Positions 17,462 to 25,443 of a stretch of DNA of 64,000 bases are shown here, in pieces. Position 1 is the first letter of the stretch; every line of letters starts with the position of its first letter. This stretch comes from DATKWD01 sp963704815. GTDB lineage: Bacteria; Actinomycetota; Acidimicrobiia; Acidimicrobiales; Salinilacustritrichaceae. The notes under the pieces were generated by a model that saw only the letters and a list, made by a program, of their open reading frames with translations, had not been told where the DNA came from and did no database searches. The stretch is taken from assembly GCA_963704815.1 (NCBI GenBank), contig CAVPHU010000005.1, forward strand, positions 564,724 through 628,723. Reading direction: 5' to 3'. Made by a program: the position numbers and the translations under genes.

Positions 17462-19915
17462 ATGAGCGGCAACGGCGACGACGACGGCGGCCGGGTCGGC
17501 GTCGAGGACATCGAGATCCAGGAGGAGATGGAACGCTCCTTCCTCGAGTACGCGATGTCGGTCATCGTCTCGCGGGCGCTGCCCGATGCCAAGGACGGCC
17601 TCAAGCCGGTGCACCGCCGGATCCTGTGGGGCATGCACACCTTGGGCGCCCGCCCCGACCGGCCGACCATGAAGTGCGCCCGGGTGACCGGCGAGGTGAT
17701 GGGCAAGTACCACCCGCATGGCGACGGTGCGATCTACGACGCCTTGGTCCGGCTCGGTCAGGACTTCTCGCTCAATCATCCGCTCGTGCACCCGAAGGGC
17801 AACTTCGGCACCCCCGACGATCCGCCGGCCGCCGCTCGCTACACCGAGTGCCGCCTGTCGGAGATCTCGATGCGGATGCTCGAGGGGATCGACGAGGACA
17901 CCGTCGACCTCGTCGACAACTACTCGGGCGACGAGTCCGAGCCGCTCGCGCTGCCGAGCCGGTTCCCCAACCTGCTCGTCAACGGCGGCCAGGGCATCGC
18001 GGTGGGCATGGCCACCAACATCCCGCCCCACAACCTCACCGAGGTCATCAATGCCACGCTCCACCTGATCGATCATCCCGATGCCACCGCCGATGACCTC
18101 ATGGAGTTCATCAAGGGTCCCGATTTCCCGACGGGCGGTCAGATCATGGGCCGTCAGGGGATCATGGACGCCTACCGAACCGGCAAGGGCTCCATCAAGA
18201 TCCGGGGTGTCGCCGAGATCGTCGAAGGTGCGCGCAACGACTGGATCGAGATCACCGAGCTGCCCTACCAGGTGGGGCCGGCGCAGGTGCTCACCAAGAT
18301 CAGCGAGCTCGTGAACAACAAGGAGATCGACGGGATCGCCGACCTCAACGACGAGTCGTCGGGCGGCAAGGTCAAGCTGATGGTGAAGCTCAAGCGCGAC
18401 GCGCCGGGTCTCGTCGTGCTGAACAACCTCTACAAGCGCACGCCCCTGCAGGCCAGCTTCTCGATGAACATGGTGGCGCTCGACGACGGCGTGCCCCGCC
18501 TGCTCAACCTCGTCGACGCCCTGACCTGCTACGTCGCCCACCAGGTCGAGGTCATCCGGCGCCGGTCGCAGAACCGGCTCGACAAGGCCCAGGCTCGGGC
18601 CCACATCGTGGAAGGCCTCATCAAGGCCCTCGACCTCATCGATGCCATCGTCGCCGCCATCCGGGCCAGCGCCGACAAGGGCGAGGCCCGCACCGCGCTC
18701 ATGGCCGAGCCGTTCGAGTTCAGCGAGGTGCAGGCCGAGCACATCCTCGACATGCAGCTGTCCCGGCTCACCCGCCTCGGCCGCGAGAACCTCGAGACCG
18801 AGATGGCCGAGCTTCGCCAGACCATCACCGAGCTCGAGGCGATCCTCGCCGACGAGGGCAAGCTCCGCGAGGTCATCAAGACCGAGATGACCGAGATCCG
18901 CGACGAGTTCGGCAAGGACCGCAACTCGCCCATCACGCTCGACCCCGGCGAGATCGACATCGAGGATCTCATCGACGACGAGGACCTCGTCGTCACCCTT
19001 TCGCAGAAGGGCTACATCAAGACCGTCGCCGCCGACGCCTTCAAGACCCAGGGGCGCGGCGGTCGCGGGGTGGCCGGCGCCAAGCTCCGCGACGAGGACT
19101 ACGTCACCAACATCCTCACCACGACCGCGCACGCGTACCTGCTGTTCTTCTCGAACAAGGGCCGCGTCTACCGCCTCAAGGCGCACGAGATCCCGATGAA
19201 GGACCGCACGGCCCGCGGCACCGCGATCGTCAACCTGCTCCAGTTGCAGCCCGACGAGAAGGTCAAGACCATCATCGACACCCGCGACTACGAGACCAAC
19301 CGGTTCCTCTTCTTCGCCACCAAGTTCGGACAGGTCAAGAAGACCAAGTTCACCGAATACGACAGCTCGCTTCGCACCGGCATCATCGCCATCAACCTCA
19401 AGGAAGGCGACGAGTTGGTCAAGGTCATGCCGACCAACGGCGAGGACGACATCTTCATGGTCGCCCGCTCGGGCATGACCATCCGGTTCGCCGAGGACGA
19501 CGTCCGCTCGATGGGTCGGGCCGCCGCCGGCGTGCGTGGCATGAAGATGAAGGGCGACGACGAGGTCGTGAGCTGCGACGTCGCTCGCGACGACGTCGCC
19601 ATCCTGATCGTCACCGACAGCGGCTACGGCAAGCGCACCCAGCTCGACAGGTTCAACCGCCAGGGACGCGGCGGTCAGGGTGTGATCGGTATCAAGCTGA
19701 CCGCCAAGAAGGGCCATGTCGTCTCGGCGTTCATGGTCGGCCTCGACGACGAGATCTTCGTCATCGGCACGGGGGGTGTCGTCATCCGCATGGGTGTCCG
19801 CGACATCTCGAGCCAGGGCCGCACCGCCACGGGCGTCCGCGTGATGAACCTCGACGACGGCCAGAACGTCGCCGCGGTCGCACCGGTGCTCGCCCCCGAC
19901 GACGAAGCGGGCTGA
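17462..19915 (+). CDS. gyrA: DNA gyrase subunit A
   Basis: An 817-residue breakage-reunion subunit. The catalytic Tyr is Y127 in AARYTECRLS. The quinolone pocket reads HPHGDGAIYDALVRLGQDFS, so the usual Ser (E. coli 83) is Gly89 here, and Asp93 (E. coli 87) is kept. The C-terminal propeller has GyrA-box-like TQGRGGRGVAGAKL and a second GRGGQGVIGIKL, so this is gyrase rather than topoisomerase IV. The acidic tail ends PDDEAG. Immediately downstream GCGGCG-AA-CGCCGC could fold but has no T run. Confidence 0.97.
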   Translation: MSGNGDDDGGRVGVEDIEIQEEMERSFLEYAMSVIVSRALPDAKDGLKPVHRRILWGMHTLGARPDRPTMKCARVTGEVMGKYHPHGDGAIYDALVRLGQDFSLNHPLVHPKGNFGTPDDPPAAARYTECRLSEISMRMLEGIDEDTVDLVDNYSGDESEPLALPSRFPNLLVNGGQGIAVGMATNIPPHNLTEVINATLHLIDHPDATADDLMEFIKGPDFPTGGQIMGRQGIMDAYRTGKGSIKIRGVAEIVEGARNDWIEITELPYQVGPAQVLTKISELVNNKEIDGIADLNDESSGGKVKLMVKLKRDAPGLVVLNNLYKRTPLQASFSMNMVALDDGVPRLLNLVDALTCYVAHQVEVIRRRSQNRLDKAQARAHIVEGLIKALDLIDAIVAAIRASADKGEARTALMAEPFEFSEVQAEHILDMQLSRLTRLGRENLETEMAELRQTITELEAILADEGKLREVIKTEMTEIRDEFGKDRNSPITLDPGEIDIEDLIDDEDLVVTLSQKGYIKTVAADAFKTQGRGGRGVAGAKLRDEDYVTNILTTTAHAYLLFFSNKGRVYRLKAHEIPMKDRTARGTAIVNLLQLQPDEKVKTIIDTRDYETNRFLFFATKFGQVKKTKFTEYDSSLRTGIIAINLKEGDELVKVMPTNGEDDIFMVARSGMTIRFAEDDVRSMGRAAAGVRGMKMKGDDEVVSCDVARDDVAILIVTDSGYGKRTQLDRFNRQGRGGQGVIGIKLTAKKGHVVSAFMVGLDDEIFVIGTGGVVIRMGVRDISSQGRTATGVRVMNLDDGQNVAAVAPVLAPDDEAG

Positions 19916-19981
19916 TCCACCCAGCGGCGAACGCCGCCACCGACTTCCCCCAGCAACCACCGGTCGCCCAGGAGCCGCCGG

Positions 19982-20632
19982 ATGTCGAAGCTCGTCCTGC
20001 CGGTCGCCGGCCACGACGACCGTGCCCAGGTCGTCCCGCTGTTCGGGGTGGTGGTGGTCGTGGCGTTGGCGGTTGCGCTCGCGGCCGTCCGCGTCGGTGT
20101 GGTCGCCAACGATCGAGCCCGGGCGCAGGGAGCTGCCGACGCCACCGCCCTCGCCGCCGCGGCGGCCGACGACGATGAGGCCGAACAGGTCGCCGAAGCC
20201 AACGACGCGCAGGTCGTGTCCATCGACCGCGAAGCGGGCGAGGTGACCGTCGAGGTGCGAGTCGGCTCGGCCACGGCCCGGGCGTCCGCGCACCGGGCCG
20301 AAGCCGACTCGGCGATGTCGACGATCGGGGTCGACGGGCTCCACCCTGACCTCGTCGCTTCGATCCGGGACGCCGAATCGGTCATCGGACGCCCGCTCCG
20401 CATCACGTCGGGCCTCCGGAGCCGGGCCGAGCAGGAGGAACTCTGGCGGAATCGCCACCAGAATCCCTACCCGGTCGCACGGCCCGGGACGTCGGCGCAC
20501 GAGCGGGGACTGGCCGTCGACGTGTCGACCCACGATCTCGCCGACCTGGTGCCGATCGCCGAACAGGTCGGCCTGTGCCGACCGCTGCCGTCCACCGATC
20601 CAGTGCACTTCCGTCGCTGCGCCGACCTCTGA
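19982..20632 (+). CDS. Membrane-anchored M15-type (VanY-like) peptidase
   Basis: A 216-residue protein. Residues about 17-60 form one membrane segment with a TadE/TadG-like pattern (QVVPLFGVVVVVALAVALAAVRV..RAQGAADATALAAAAA). The C-terminal half is a D,D-carboxypeptidase fold: RITSGLRSRAEQEELW, PGTSAHERGLAVDVS with the zinc-binding H..D pair, and DPVHFRRC with the last zinc His. Predicted to act outside the membrane on peptidoglycan stem peptides. The M15 half is clear; the TadE-like half is a weaker reading. It is inserted between gyrA and the DUF3566 gene, which are usually neighbours. Confidence 0.8.
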   Translation: MSKLVLPVAGHDDRAQVVPLFGVVVVVALAVALAAVRVGVVANDRARAQGAADATALAAAAADDDEAEQVAEANDAQVVSIDREAGEVTVEVRVGSATARASAHRAEADSAMSTIGVDGLHPDLVASIRDAESVIGRPLRITSGLRSRAEQEELWRNRHQNPYPVARPGTSAHERGLAVDVSTHDLADLVPIAEQVGLCRPLPSTDPVHFRRCADL

Positions 20633-20655
20633 CATCTGCGGTCAGAAGCCATGAG

Positions 20656-20684
20656 TTCACTCCGCGGGGGAGGCAACGTACACT
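20656..20684 (+). promoter_or_regulatory. Sigma-70-like promoter for the DUF3566 gene, probably leaderless
   Basis: TTCACT (20656-20661), exact 17-bp spacing, TACACT (20679-20684). The ATG at 20693 lies 8 bp after the -10, where transcription should start, so the mRNA would be leaderless. This decides the start at 20693 over the upstream ATG at 20651. Confidence 0.55.
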
Positions 20685-20692
20685 CAGCGACG

Positions 20693-21439
20693 ATGTCCCT
20701 GGACGACCCAGGGCTGGGCACCGTCCCGGTGGATTCCAACTCGGATGATCATCGTGAGCAGCCCCGGCCTCACCAAGACGATTCGGTCGACCATGCCGGC
20801 GATCCATCGGATCGACCCCGAACCTCCCCGGATGAGTTGATTGCCTTGGCCGAACAGGAACAAGCGGATCGTCGCGCGGTCGCCGGTGCCGTCAGCGCCC
20901 CACCCGCGACCGCTCCGGCGCCCGCCCCGCGCACCAAGCGAACGCGGAAGCGCAAGGCCCGGAAGGTCCGACGCATCGTCCGACGTCTCGACGCGTGGTC
21001 GATCCTCAAGGTCAGCCTGCTCTTCTTCTTCTGCGTCTATCTCATCGGCATGGTCGCGGGCGTGTTGCTCTGGAACGCCGCTCAGCAAGCCGGCACGATC
21101 GAGGGCTTCGAAGGGTTCATCGCCGACCTCGGTGCCTACGAGACCTTCACCTTCGAGGGCGACCAGATCTTCAACGGCGCGCTCCTCGGCGGCCTCGTGC
21201 TGGTGATCGCGGCCTCGGCCGGCAGCGTCCTGCTCGCGGTGCTGTTCAACCTCATCAGCGATCTGACCGGCGGCATCCGCGTCACCGTGATCGAAGAGGA
21301 GCAGGCCTACACCGGGCGCGATCGGCGTGCCGGGGCACCTGCTTCGAGCGGGTCACCGGCGCGTGTTCCGGCGCCGGCGTCGTCGCCTGCAGCGCCCGTT
21401 CCCGAGCCACTCGCCGGACCATCACCACCGACGCCCTGA
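20693..21439 (+). CDS. DUF3566 membrane protein
   Basis: A 248-residue protein of the family that follows gyrA in actinobacteria. A charged disordered N-terminal half (acidic, then Pro/Ala, then the basic run RTKRTRKRKARKVRRIVRRLD) is followed by LDAWSILKVSLLFFFCVYLIGMVAGVLLW (first membrane helix), the loop GFEGFIADLGAYETFTFEGDQIFNG, and a second helix GLVLVIAASAGSVLLAVLFNLISDLTGG, the DUF3566 signature. A Pro/Ala/Ser-rich C terminus ends the protein. The role is not established; a link to the envelope or division is suggested in relatives. Start chosen from the promoter position. Confidence 0.85.
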   Translation: MSLDDPGLGTVPVDSNSDDHREQPRPHQDDSVDHAGDPSDRPRTSPDELIALAEQEQADRRAVAGAVSAPPATAPAPAPRTKRTRKRKARKVRRIVRRLDAWSILKVSLLFFFCVYLIGMVAGVLLWNAAQQAGTIEGFEGFIADLGAYETFTFEGDQIFNGALLGGLVLVIAASAGSVLLAVLFNLISDLTGGIRVTVIEEEQAYTGRDRRAGAPASSGSPARVPAPASSPAAPVPEPLAGPSPPTP

Positions 21440-21503
21440 ACCGGGATGGGACATCGCGTGTGGGTTCGGTAGTCTCGGCCGCTCCCACAACCGAGACACT
21501 CTC

Positions 21504-21577
<74 letters not shown>

Positions 21578-21604
21578 CACGATGACATCCGGGACCACAC
21601 GACC

Positions 21605-21745
21605 ATGACCCTGCTCCGGCGTGCTCTGGTCGCGTTGGGCGTGGCGAGCTTCATCGCTGCGGTCCTTCGGCTCCGAGGCACGGGCGGAACGCCGCCTCAG
21701 GGTGGCGGATGGCGAGAACTCTCCGGACCCGAGCTCGACGAGTGA
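21605..21745 (+). CDS. Small single-pass membrane protein, unknown
   Basis: A 46-residue ORF (MTLLRRALVALGVASFIAAVLRLRG...SGPELDE) with one N-terminal hydrophobic helix and a polar tail. Its TGA overlaps the GTG start of the next gene (GTGA), which is the main reason to believe it is translated. No family recognised. Its role may be coupled to the oxidoreductase that follows. Confidence 0.5.
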   Translation: MTLLRRALVALGVASFIAAVLRLRGTGGTPPQGGGWRELSGPELDE

Positions 21746-22728
21746 GGATCGGGATCCTCGGGGTCGGCGCCACCGGGGCGCGAGCGGCCCGACAGCTGGT
21801 CGATGCACCCGAGGTCGACGCCGTGGTCCTCGCTGGGGGCCGCAAGGACCGGATCCAGAGCTTGGCCGCGTCGTTGCCCGATCACGGGATCGAGGCGGCC
21901 GACCCGGTCGACGTCGGTGTCGACGGGCTGATCTGCGCCGGCCCGGTCGGGAGCCACCTCCCGGCAGTCCGCCGAGCCCTCGCATCGGGAGTGCCGGTGG
22001 TCTCGACGTCCGACGGTCCCGACGAGGTCGAGGCCATCTTCTCGCTTTCGGCCGAAGCGATCGAGCGGCAGGTGGCGGTGGTGGTGGGCGCCGCGTTCGC
22101 GCCGGGGATGTCGTGTCTGTTGGCCGCCCACGGGGCGCTGCGCTTCGACGAGGTCGACGAGATCCATGTGGCCCGTGCGGGTGCGGGCGGGCCGGCCTGT
22201 GCTCACCAACACCACGATGCGTTGTCGGGAACGGCGATCGACTGGCGTGACGGCGGCTGGCAGGAACGTCGATCTGGCTCCGGACGTGAGCTGGTCTGGT
22301 TTCCCGATCCGATCGGTGGGCGCGACTGTTACCGAGCATCGCTCGCCGACCCGTTCGTTCTCGTCGACGCGTTCCCGACCGTGCAGCGGGTGACCGCCCG
22401 GCTGGCGGCCCACCGGCGCGACCGCCTCACGGCGCGGTTCCCCATGCTCCGAAACCCGCCGGCCGAAGGTGGTCCTGGCGCCATTCGGGTCGAGTTGCGG
22501 GGCCGTGTGGGCGGCCGAAGCGAGATCGAGGTGTTCGGGGCCATCGACCGCCCGGCCGTGGCGAGCGGTGCGGTCGCCGCTGCGGCCATTCGTCGCTTGG
22601 TGCGAGGCGAGGCGCGACGCACGGGAGTCGGCGGCCTGGCGGCCATGTTCGAGCCGGGACCGTTCTTGTCCGAGCTCTCCTCCGGCGGAGTCCGGGCGGC
22701 GGTCTTCGAAGGAAGCCACGCCGACTGA
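21742..22728 (+). CDS. Rossmann-fold NAD(P)-binding oxidoreductase
   Basis: 328 residues starting at GTG, overlapping the small membrane protein by 4 bases. Residues 1-30 (VRIGILGVGATGARAARQLVDAPEVDAVVLAGGR) are a dinucleotide fold with GxGATG, like the saccharopine-dehydrogenase/Gfo-Idh type. The pattern DGLICAGPVGSHLPAVRRALASGVPVVSTSDGPDEV is the second half of such a domain, and APGMSCLLAAHGA follows. The C-terminal part (FPMLRNPPAEGGPGAIRVELRGRVGG..) has the form of a catalytic or dimerisation domain. The substrate is unknown. Confidence 0.7.
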   Translation: MRIGILGVGATGARAARQLVDAPEVDAVVLAGGRKDRIQSLAASLPDHGIEAADPVDVGVDGLICAGPVGSHLPAVRRALASGVPVVSTSDGPDEVEAIFSLSAEAIERQVAVVVGAAFAPGMSCLLAAHGALRFDEVDEIHVARAGAGGPACAHQHHDALSGTAIDWRDGGWQERRSGSGRELVWFPDPIGGRDCYRASLADPFVLVDAFPTVQRVTARLAAHRRDRLTARFPMLRNPPAEGGPGAIRVELRGRVGGRSEIEVFGAIDRPAVASGAVAAAAIRRLVRGEARRTGVGGLAAMFEPGPFLSELSSGGVRAAVFEGSHAD

Positions 22729-22729
22729 C

Positions 22730-22749
22730 ATTACTTGTAATCACGTAAT
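22730..22749. promoter_or_regulatory. Clustered GTAAT half-sites upstream of the RHH-type gene
   Basis: ATTAC (22730-22734), TT, GTAAT (22737-22741), CAC, GTAAT (22745-22749): one perfect inverted repeat plus a direct repeat, 20 bp before the next start. Multiple short half-sites are typical for ribbon-helix-helix binding. The same half-site flanks lon at 4652-4665. Confidence 0.45.
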
Positions 22750-22769
22750 GAGCATGCGAAGCTCTGCGT

Positions 22770-23282
22770 ATGGACACACGCGAAGAGATCGCCGCCTGGT
22801 TCGCCGGTCGGATTCCCGATACCTGGTTCGAAGGCGCACCCGAGGTGCGGGTCGACCGCGATGAGATCCTGGTGACCGGCCGCCTCAGCGAACCGGACAC
22901 CGACGCCGGTGCCGGTGAGGACGCGATCAGCGTCGCTCGGTCGGCTCGCATCGAGGGGTTCCGCGAGGACACCCGCGAGCAGCGGGTGAAGGTGGCACTC
23001 GCCGCCGAACATCGCTTCGAGCGCAAGGTCTCATGGGCGACTCGGTGTGGCGATCTCGAGCACCGGTTCACCGTTGCCGCCGTTCCGGTCATGACCCGGC
23101 TCCGGATGGACGAGCGAGCGGTCCTCGACACCCTCATCGACGGCAACGTGGCGCGGAGTCGCAGCGAGGCCCTGGCGTGGTGCGTCAAGCTCGTGGGCGA
23201 GCACGAGGCGGACTGGATCGACGAGTTGCGGACGGCCCTGGGCCAGGTCGACGAGGTCCGGCAGCGAGGCCCGAAGAACTGA
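22770..23282 (+). CDS. Hypothetical protein with RHH-like C-terminal region
   Basis: 170 residues, no firm family. The N-terminal part is acidic and mixed (EEIAAWFAGRIPDTWFEGAPEVRVDRDEILVTGRLSEP). The C-terminal part VMTRLRMDERAVLDTLIDGNVARSRSEALAWCVKLVGEHEADWIDELRTAL has the strand-helix-helix order of a ribbon-helix-helix DNA-binding unit (R-L-R-M-D at the strand, then SRSEALAW). With repeated GTAAT sites just upstream it may be autoregulatory. It is convergent with the next gene. Function otherwise unknown. Confidence 0.6.
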   Translation: MDTREEIAAWFAGRIPDTWFEGAPEVRVDRDEILVTGRLSEPDTDAGAGEDAISVARSARIEGFREDTREQRVKVALAAEHRFERKVSWATRCGDLEHRFTVAAVPVMTRLRMDERAVLDTLIDGNVARSRSEALAWCVKLVGEHEADWIDELRTALGQVDEVRQRGPKN

Positions 23283-23294
23283 CGGGCGAGCGCG

Positions 23295-24026
23295 CTAGAT
23301 CCCGCTGAGGGCCTCGACGAAGTCGTCGAGGAGCGCGTCGTCGCCGAACGTGTCGAGCGACGTCCGCGGAACCCGGTTCCAGAGCAGCAGGAGCAGGTCG
23401 CTGGCGGACCCGCGTGCGGCCACATCGCCCTTCTCGTGGGCGTGGACGAAGGTGATCTCGTCGTCGCCCAGGGTGAAGACCCACTCGCCGTCGACATCGT
23501 CATCGGTCGAATGGAGGTGGATGGTCCGGTCGCCTCCGAAGCCGGCGGGGTCGACCCGTCCGATGAACAGTTCGCCGACCTCGTCGACGCCGTCGGCCGC
23601 CAACACCGCGTCGATCGGTTGCGCATGACCGTGGGCCGACTGGATGTCCCATCGGTGCACCGCCATCTCGTGGGCCATCCGCCGGAAGTACCAGAGCGCG
23701 GTCGGTGCGCCGGCCCAGTTGGGACGGTGCTCGTCGGGGTCGGTGGCCTCGAGCGTCCGTACGAGGCGATCGGCGCCCTCTCGGTACCAGGGCAGCAGGG
23801 TCTCGACGGTGGTCGGTGCCGGGCCGCGATCGAGGTTCAGTTCGGCTCCCGGGCCGGCATGGAGTTGGAGCAGGGCGAAACGGTGGACTTGGCCGACGTG
23901 GCTCACCAGCGTCTCGACGTTCCATCCCGGGCAGGCCGGGACGTCGACACCGAGGTCTCCGGCGATCGCGGCATCGAATGCCGCGAGCTCGCGCCGCAGG
24001 TGGGCGAGGAACTCGTCGGCCAGCAC
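23295..24026 (-). CDS. Maleylpyruvate-isomerase-fold (mycothiol-dependent) protein
   Basis: 243 residues of the DinB-like/MPI-N type. Markers: PACPGWNVETLVSHVGQVHRFA with the first metal His, and RRMAHEMAVHRWDIQSAHG with the H...H pair, giving the three-His metal site. In family members this fold uses mycothiol to isomerise or detoxify substrates, but most genomic copies are of unknown substrate. It starts at GTG and is last in a leftward run after the membrane protein, 39 bp apart. Confidence 0.82.
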   Translation of the reverse strand: MLADEFLAHLRRELAAFDAAIAGDLGVDVPACPGWNVETLVSHVGQVHRFALLQLHAGPGAELNLDRGPAPTTVETLLPWYREGADRLVRTLEATDPDEHRPNWAGAPTALWYFRRMAHEMAVHRWDIQSAHGHAQPIDAVLAADGVDEVGELFIGRVDPAGFGGDRTIHLHSTDDDVDGEWVFTLGDDEITFVHAHEKGDVAARGSASDLLLLLWNRVPRTSLDTFGDDALLDDFVEALSGI

Positions 24027-24065
24027 CCCGGCGAGGCTAGCGCTCCGGCTGAGAACCTCGACCCC

Positions 24066-25406
24066 TCATGCGTTGAGCAGGAGCAGGAGGCCAGCCACCG
24101 TGTAGATGACCATGACGGCGAGATACGAATACTGCGACTTGATGGCCAACCGGTGGCTGAGCTCGCCTTCGGCTTGGTCGTGGGCCACCATCACACCCGC
24201 CACGTGACCGATCACGATGGCGAACACCTGGACATAGGAGATCAGATCGGGGCTGAGCGCGGTGTAGTCCGGCTGCCAGTCGACCGTGCCGAAGATGTCG
24301 GCACCCCGGGCGAACGGGTCGGAGATCTGGGCGATCGCGGTCTGGGCCTCGAAGTAGAACAGCGAGAAGTAGTGGGCGACGGCATACGCGAGCACGATCG
24401 GGATCAGGGCCGTGGCGTAGCGCTCGACCTCGAAGCGACTGGACGGATCGCGCCCGACCAGTCGGGCCGAGATGCGGCTGGCAACGGTCCACAGCAGGGT
24501 GACCACGAACACGAGCCACACCAGCCCGACGGTGTTGAGCGCGGTGAGGGCCCACCCCTCGACATCACCGATGACGTCCTTCCAGTACGACGTACGCGAG
24601 AAACCGTCGAAGGCGGTTCCCCCGAGCACCACCATGACCACGGCGACGAGGCCACGTCGCCGTTCGAGGGTGGCCAGGCCGGAGAAGGGAACCCGCACTC
24701 GGAGACGACCGTCACGGGTCTCGATGGGCGCCATGGCGGCGATCAGCGAGAACAAGACGGTGAAGCCCTCACCGGTGCGGAGCCAGGCTCGTCCCCACCT
24801 CGCCGTGGCCGCAGCGATGCCGATGGCGTAGATGGCCATGGCGGCACCCACGACCCGTGGCGAGTCGGGTTCGTGGTAGGCGAGTTCGAGCCACAGGAAC
24901 CCAGAGAGCCCGATCAGCGCCGGCCAGTACGTGAAGACCAGCTCGGCATCGGCCGGATCATCTCCGACGGGGGGTGGGTCGGGCGTCCCGGAGAAGGGGA
25001 GTCCTCGGACCCGCTGCCCGAGTGCAGCCAGGCTGTCGAAGGGTGAGAGCACCTTCCACACGTCGCCCACGAGGCCGCTGGCGAGCGGCAGGCCGACCCA
25101 GAACACGACGTAGAACCACCGCGGCGCAGGGTTCGAGGCCGACGAGGTGCTCCCGAAGAGCCCGGCCGCGGTGACCAGGCCGAACGCCGCGACCCCGATG
25201 ACCCGCAGGACCACCGACGTGCCGACGTCGAGGAACGCAGGAAGGCCGACCGACCGGCCCCGTGCAGCAGTGGCCAGCAGTGGCCGGCGCCACAACATGC
25301 CGAGGAGCAGGAAGCTGACGACGAGCGCGATGGCCGCCGCATCGACGAACAACCAGAGTGGGATGGGGAGGTCGGCCCGGACGCCGACGCCGTGAGCGAC
25401 GATCAC
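24066..25406 (-). CDS. Polytopic membrane protein (actinobacterial, function unknown)
   Basis: 446 residues with about ten hydrophobic segments. The start MIVAHGVGVRADLPIPLWLFVDAAAIALVVSFLLLGMLWRRP and the central PRWFYVVFWVGLPLASGLVGDVWKVLSPFD are as I recall from a conserved actinobacterial family often carrying the doubtful name fenitrothion hydrolase; no catalytic motif of a hydrolase is visible. It lies 37 bp after the cupredoxin-like lipoprotein gene in the same direction, so a joint role in metal or redox handling at the membrane is possible. That is inference from neighbours only. Confidence 0.75.
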   Translation of the reverse strand: MIVAHGVGVRADLPIPLWLFVDAAAIALVVSFLLLGMLWRRPLLATAARGRSVGLPAFLDVGTSVVLRVIGVAAFGLVTAAGLFGSTSSASNPAPRWFYVVFWVGLPLASGLVGDVWKVLSPFDSLAALGQRVRGLPFSGTPDPPPVGDDPADAELVFTYWPALIGLSGFLWLELAYHEPDSPRVVGAAMAIYAIGIAAATARWGRAWLRTGEGFTVLFSLIAAMAPIETRDGRLRVRVPFSGLATLERRRGLVAVVMVVLGGTAFDGFSRTSYWKDVIGDVEGWALTALNTVGLVWLVFVVTLLWTVASRISARLVGRDPSSRFEVERYATALIPIVLAYAVAHYFSLFYFEAQTAIAQISDPFARGADIFGTVDWQPDYTALSPDLISYVQVFAIVIGHVAGVMVAHDQAEGELSHRLAIKSQYSYLAVMVIYTVAGLLLLLNA

Positions 25407-25443
25407 CGGGAGGCGATCGGCTCAGCGTCGGGCCCGGATCGAC

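Noticed and set aside
19924..19937. GCGGCG-AA-CGCCGC after gyrA as a terminator
   Set aside because: Loop too small for a stable full stem and no T run follows.
17369..20635. 1088-residue open frame opposite gyrA
   Set aside because: High-GC genes commonly leave long antisense frames; its sequence is a low-complexity Val/Asp/Arg shadow of GyrA codons.
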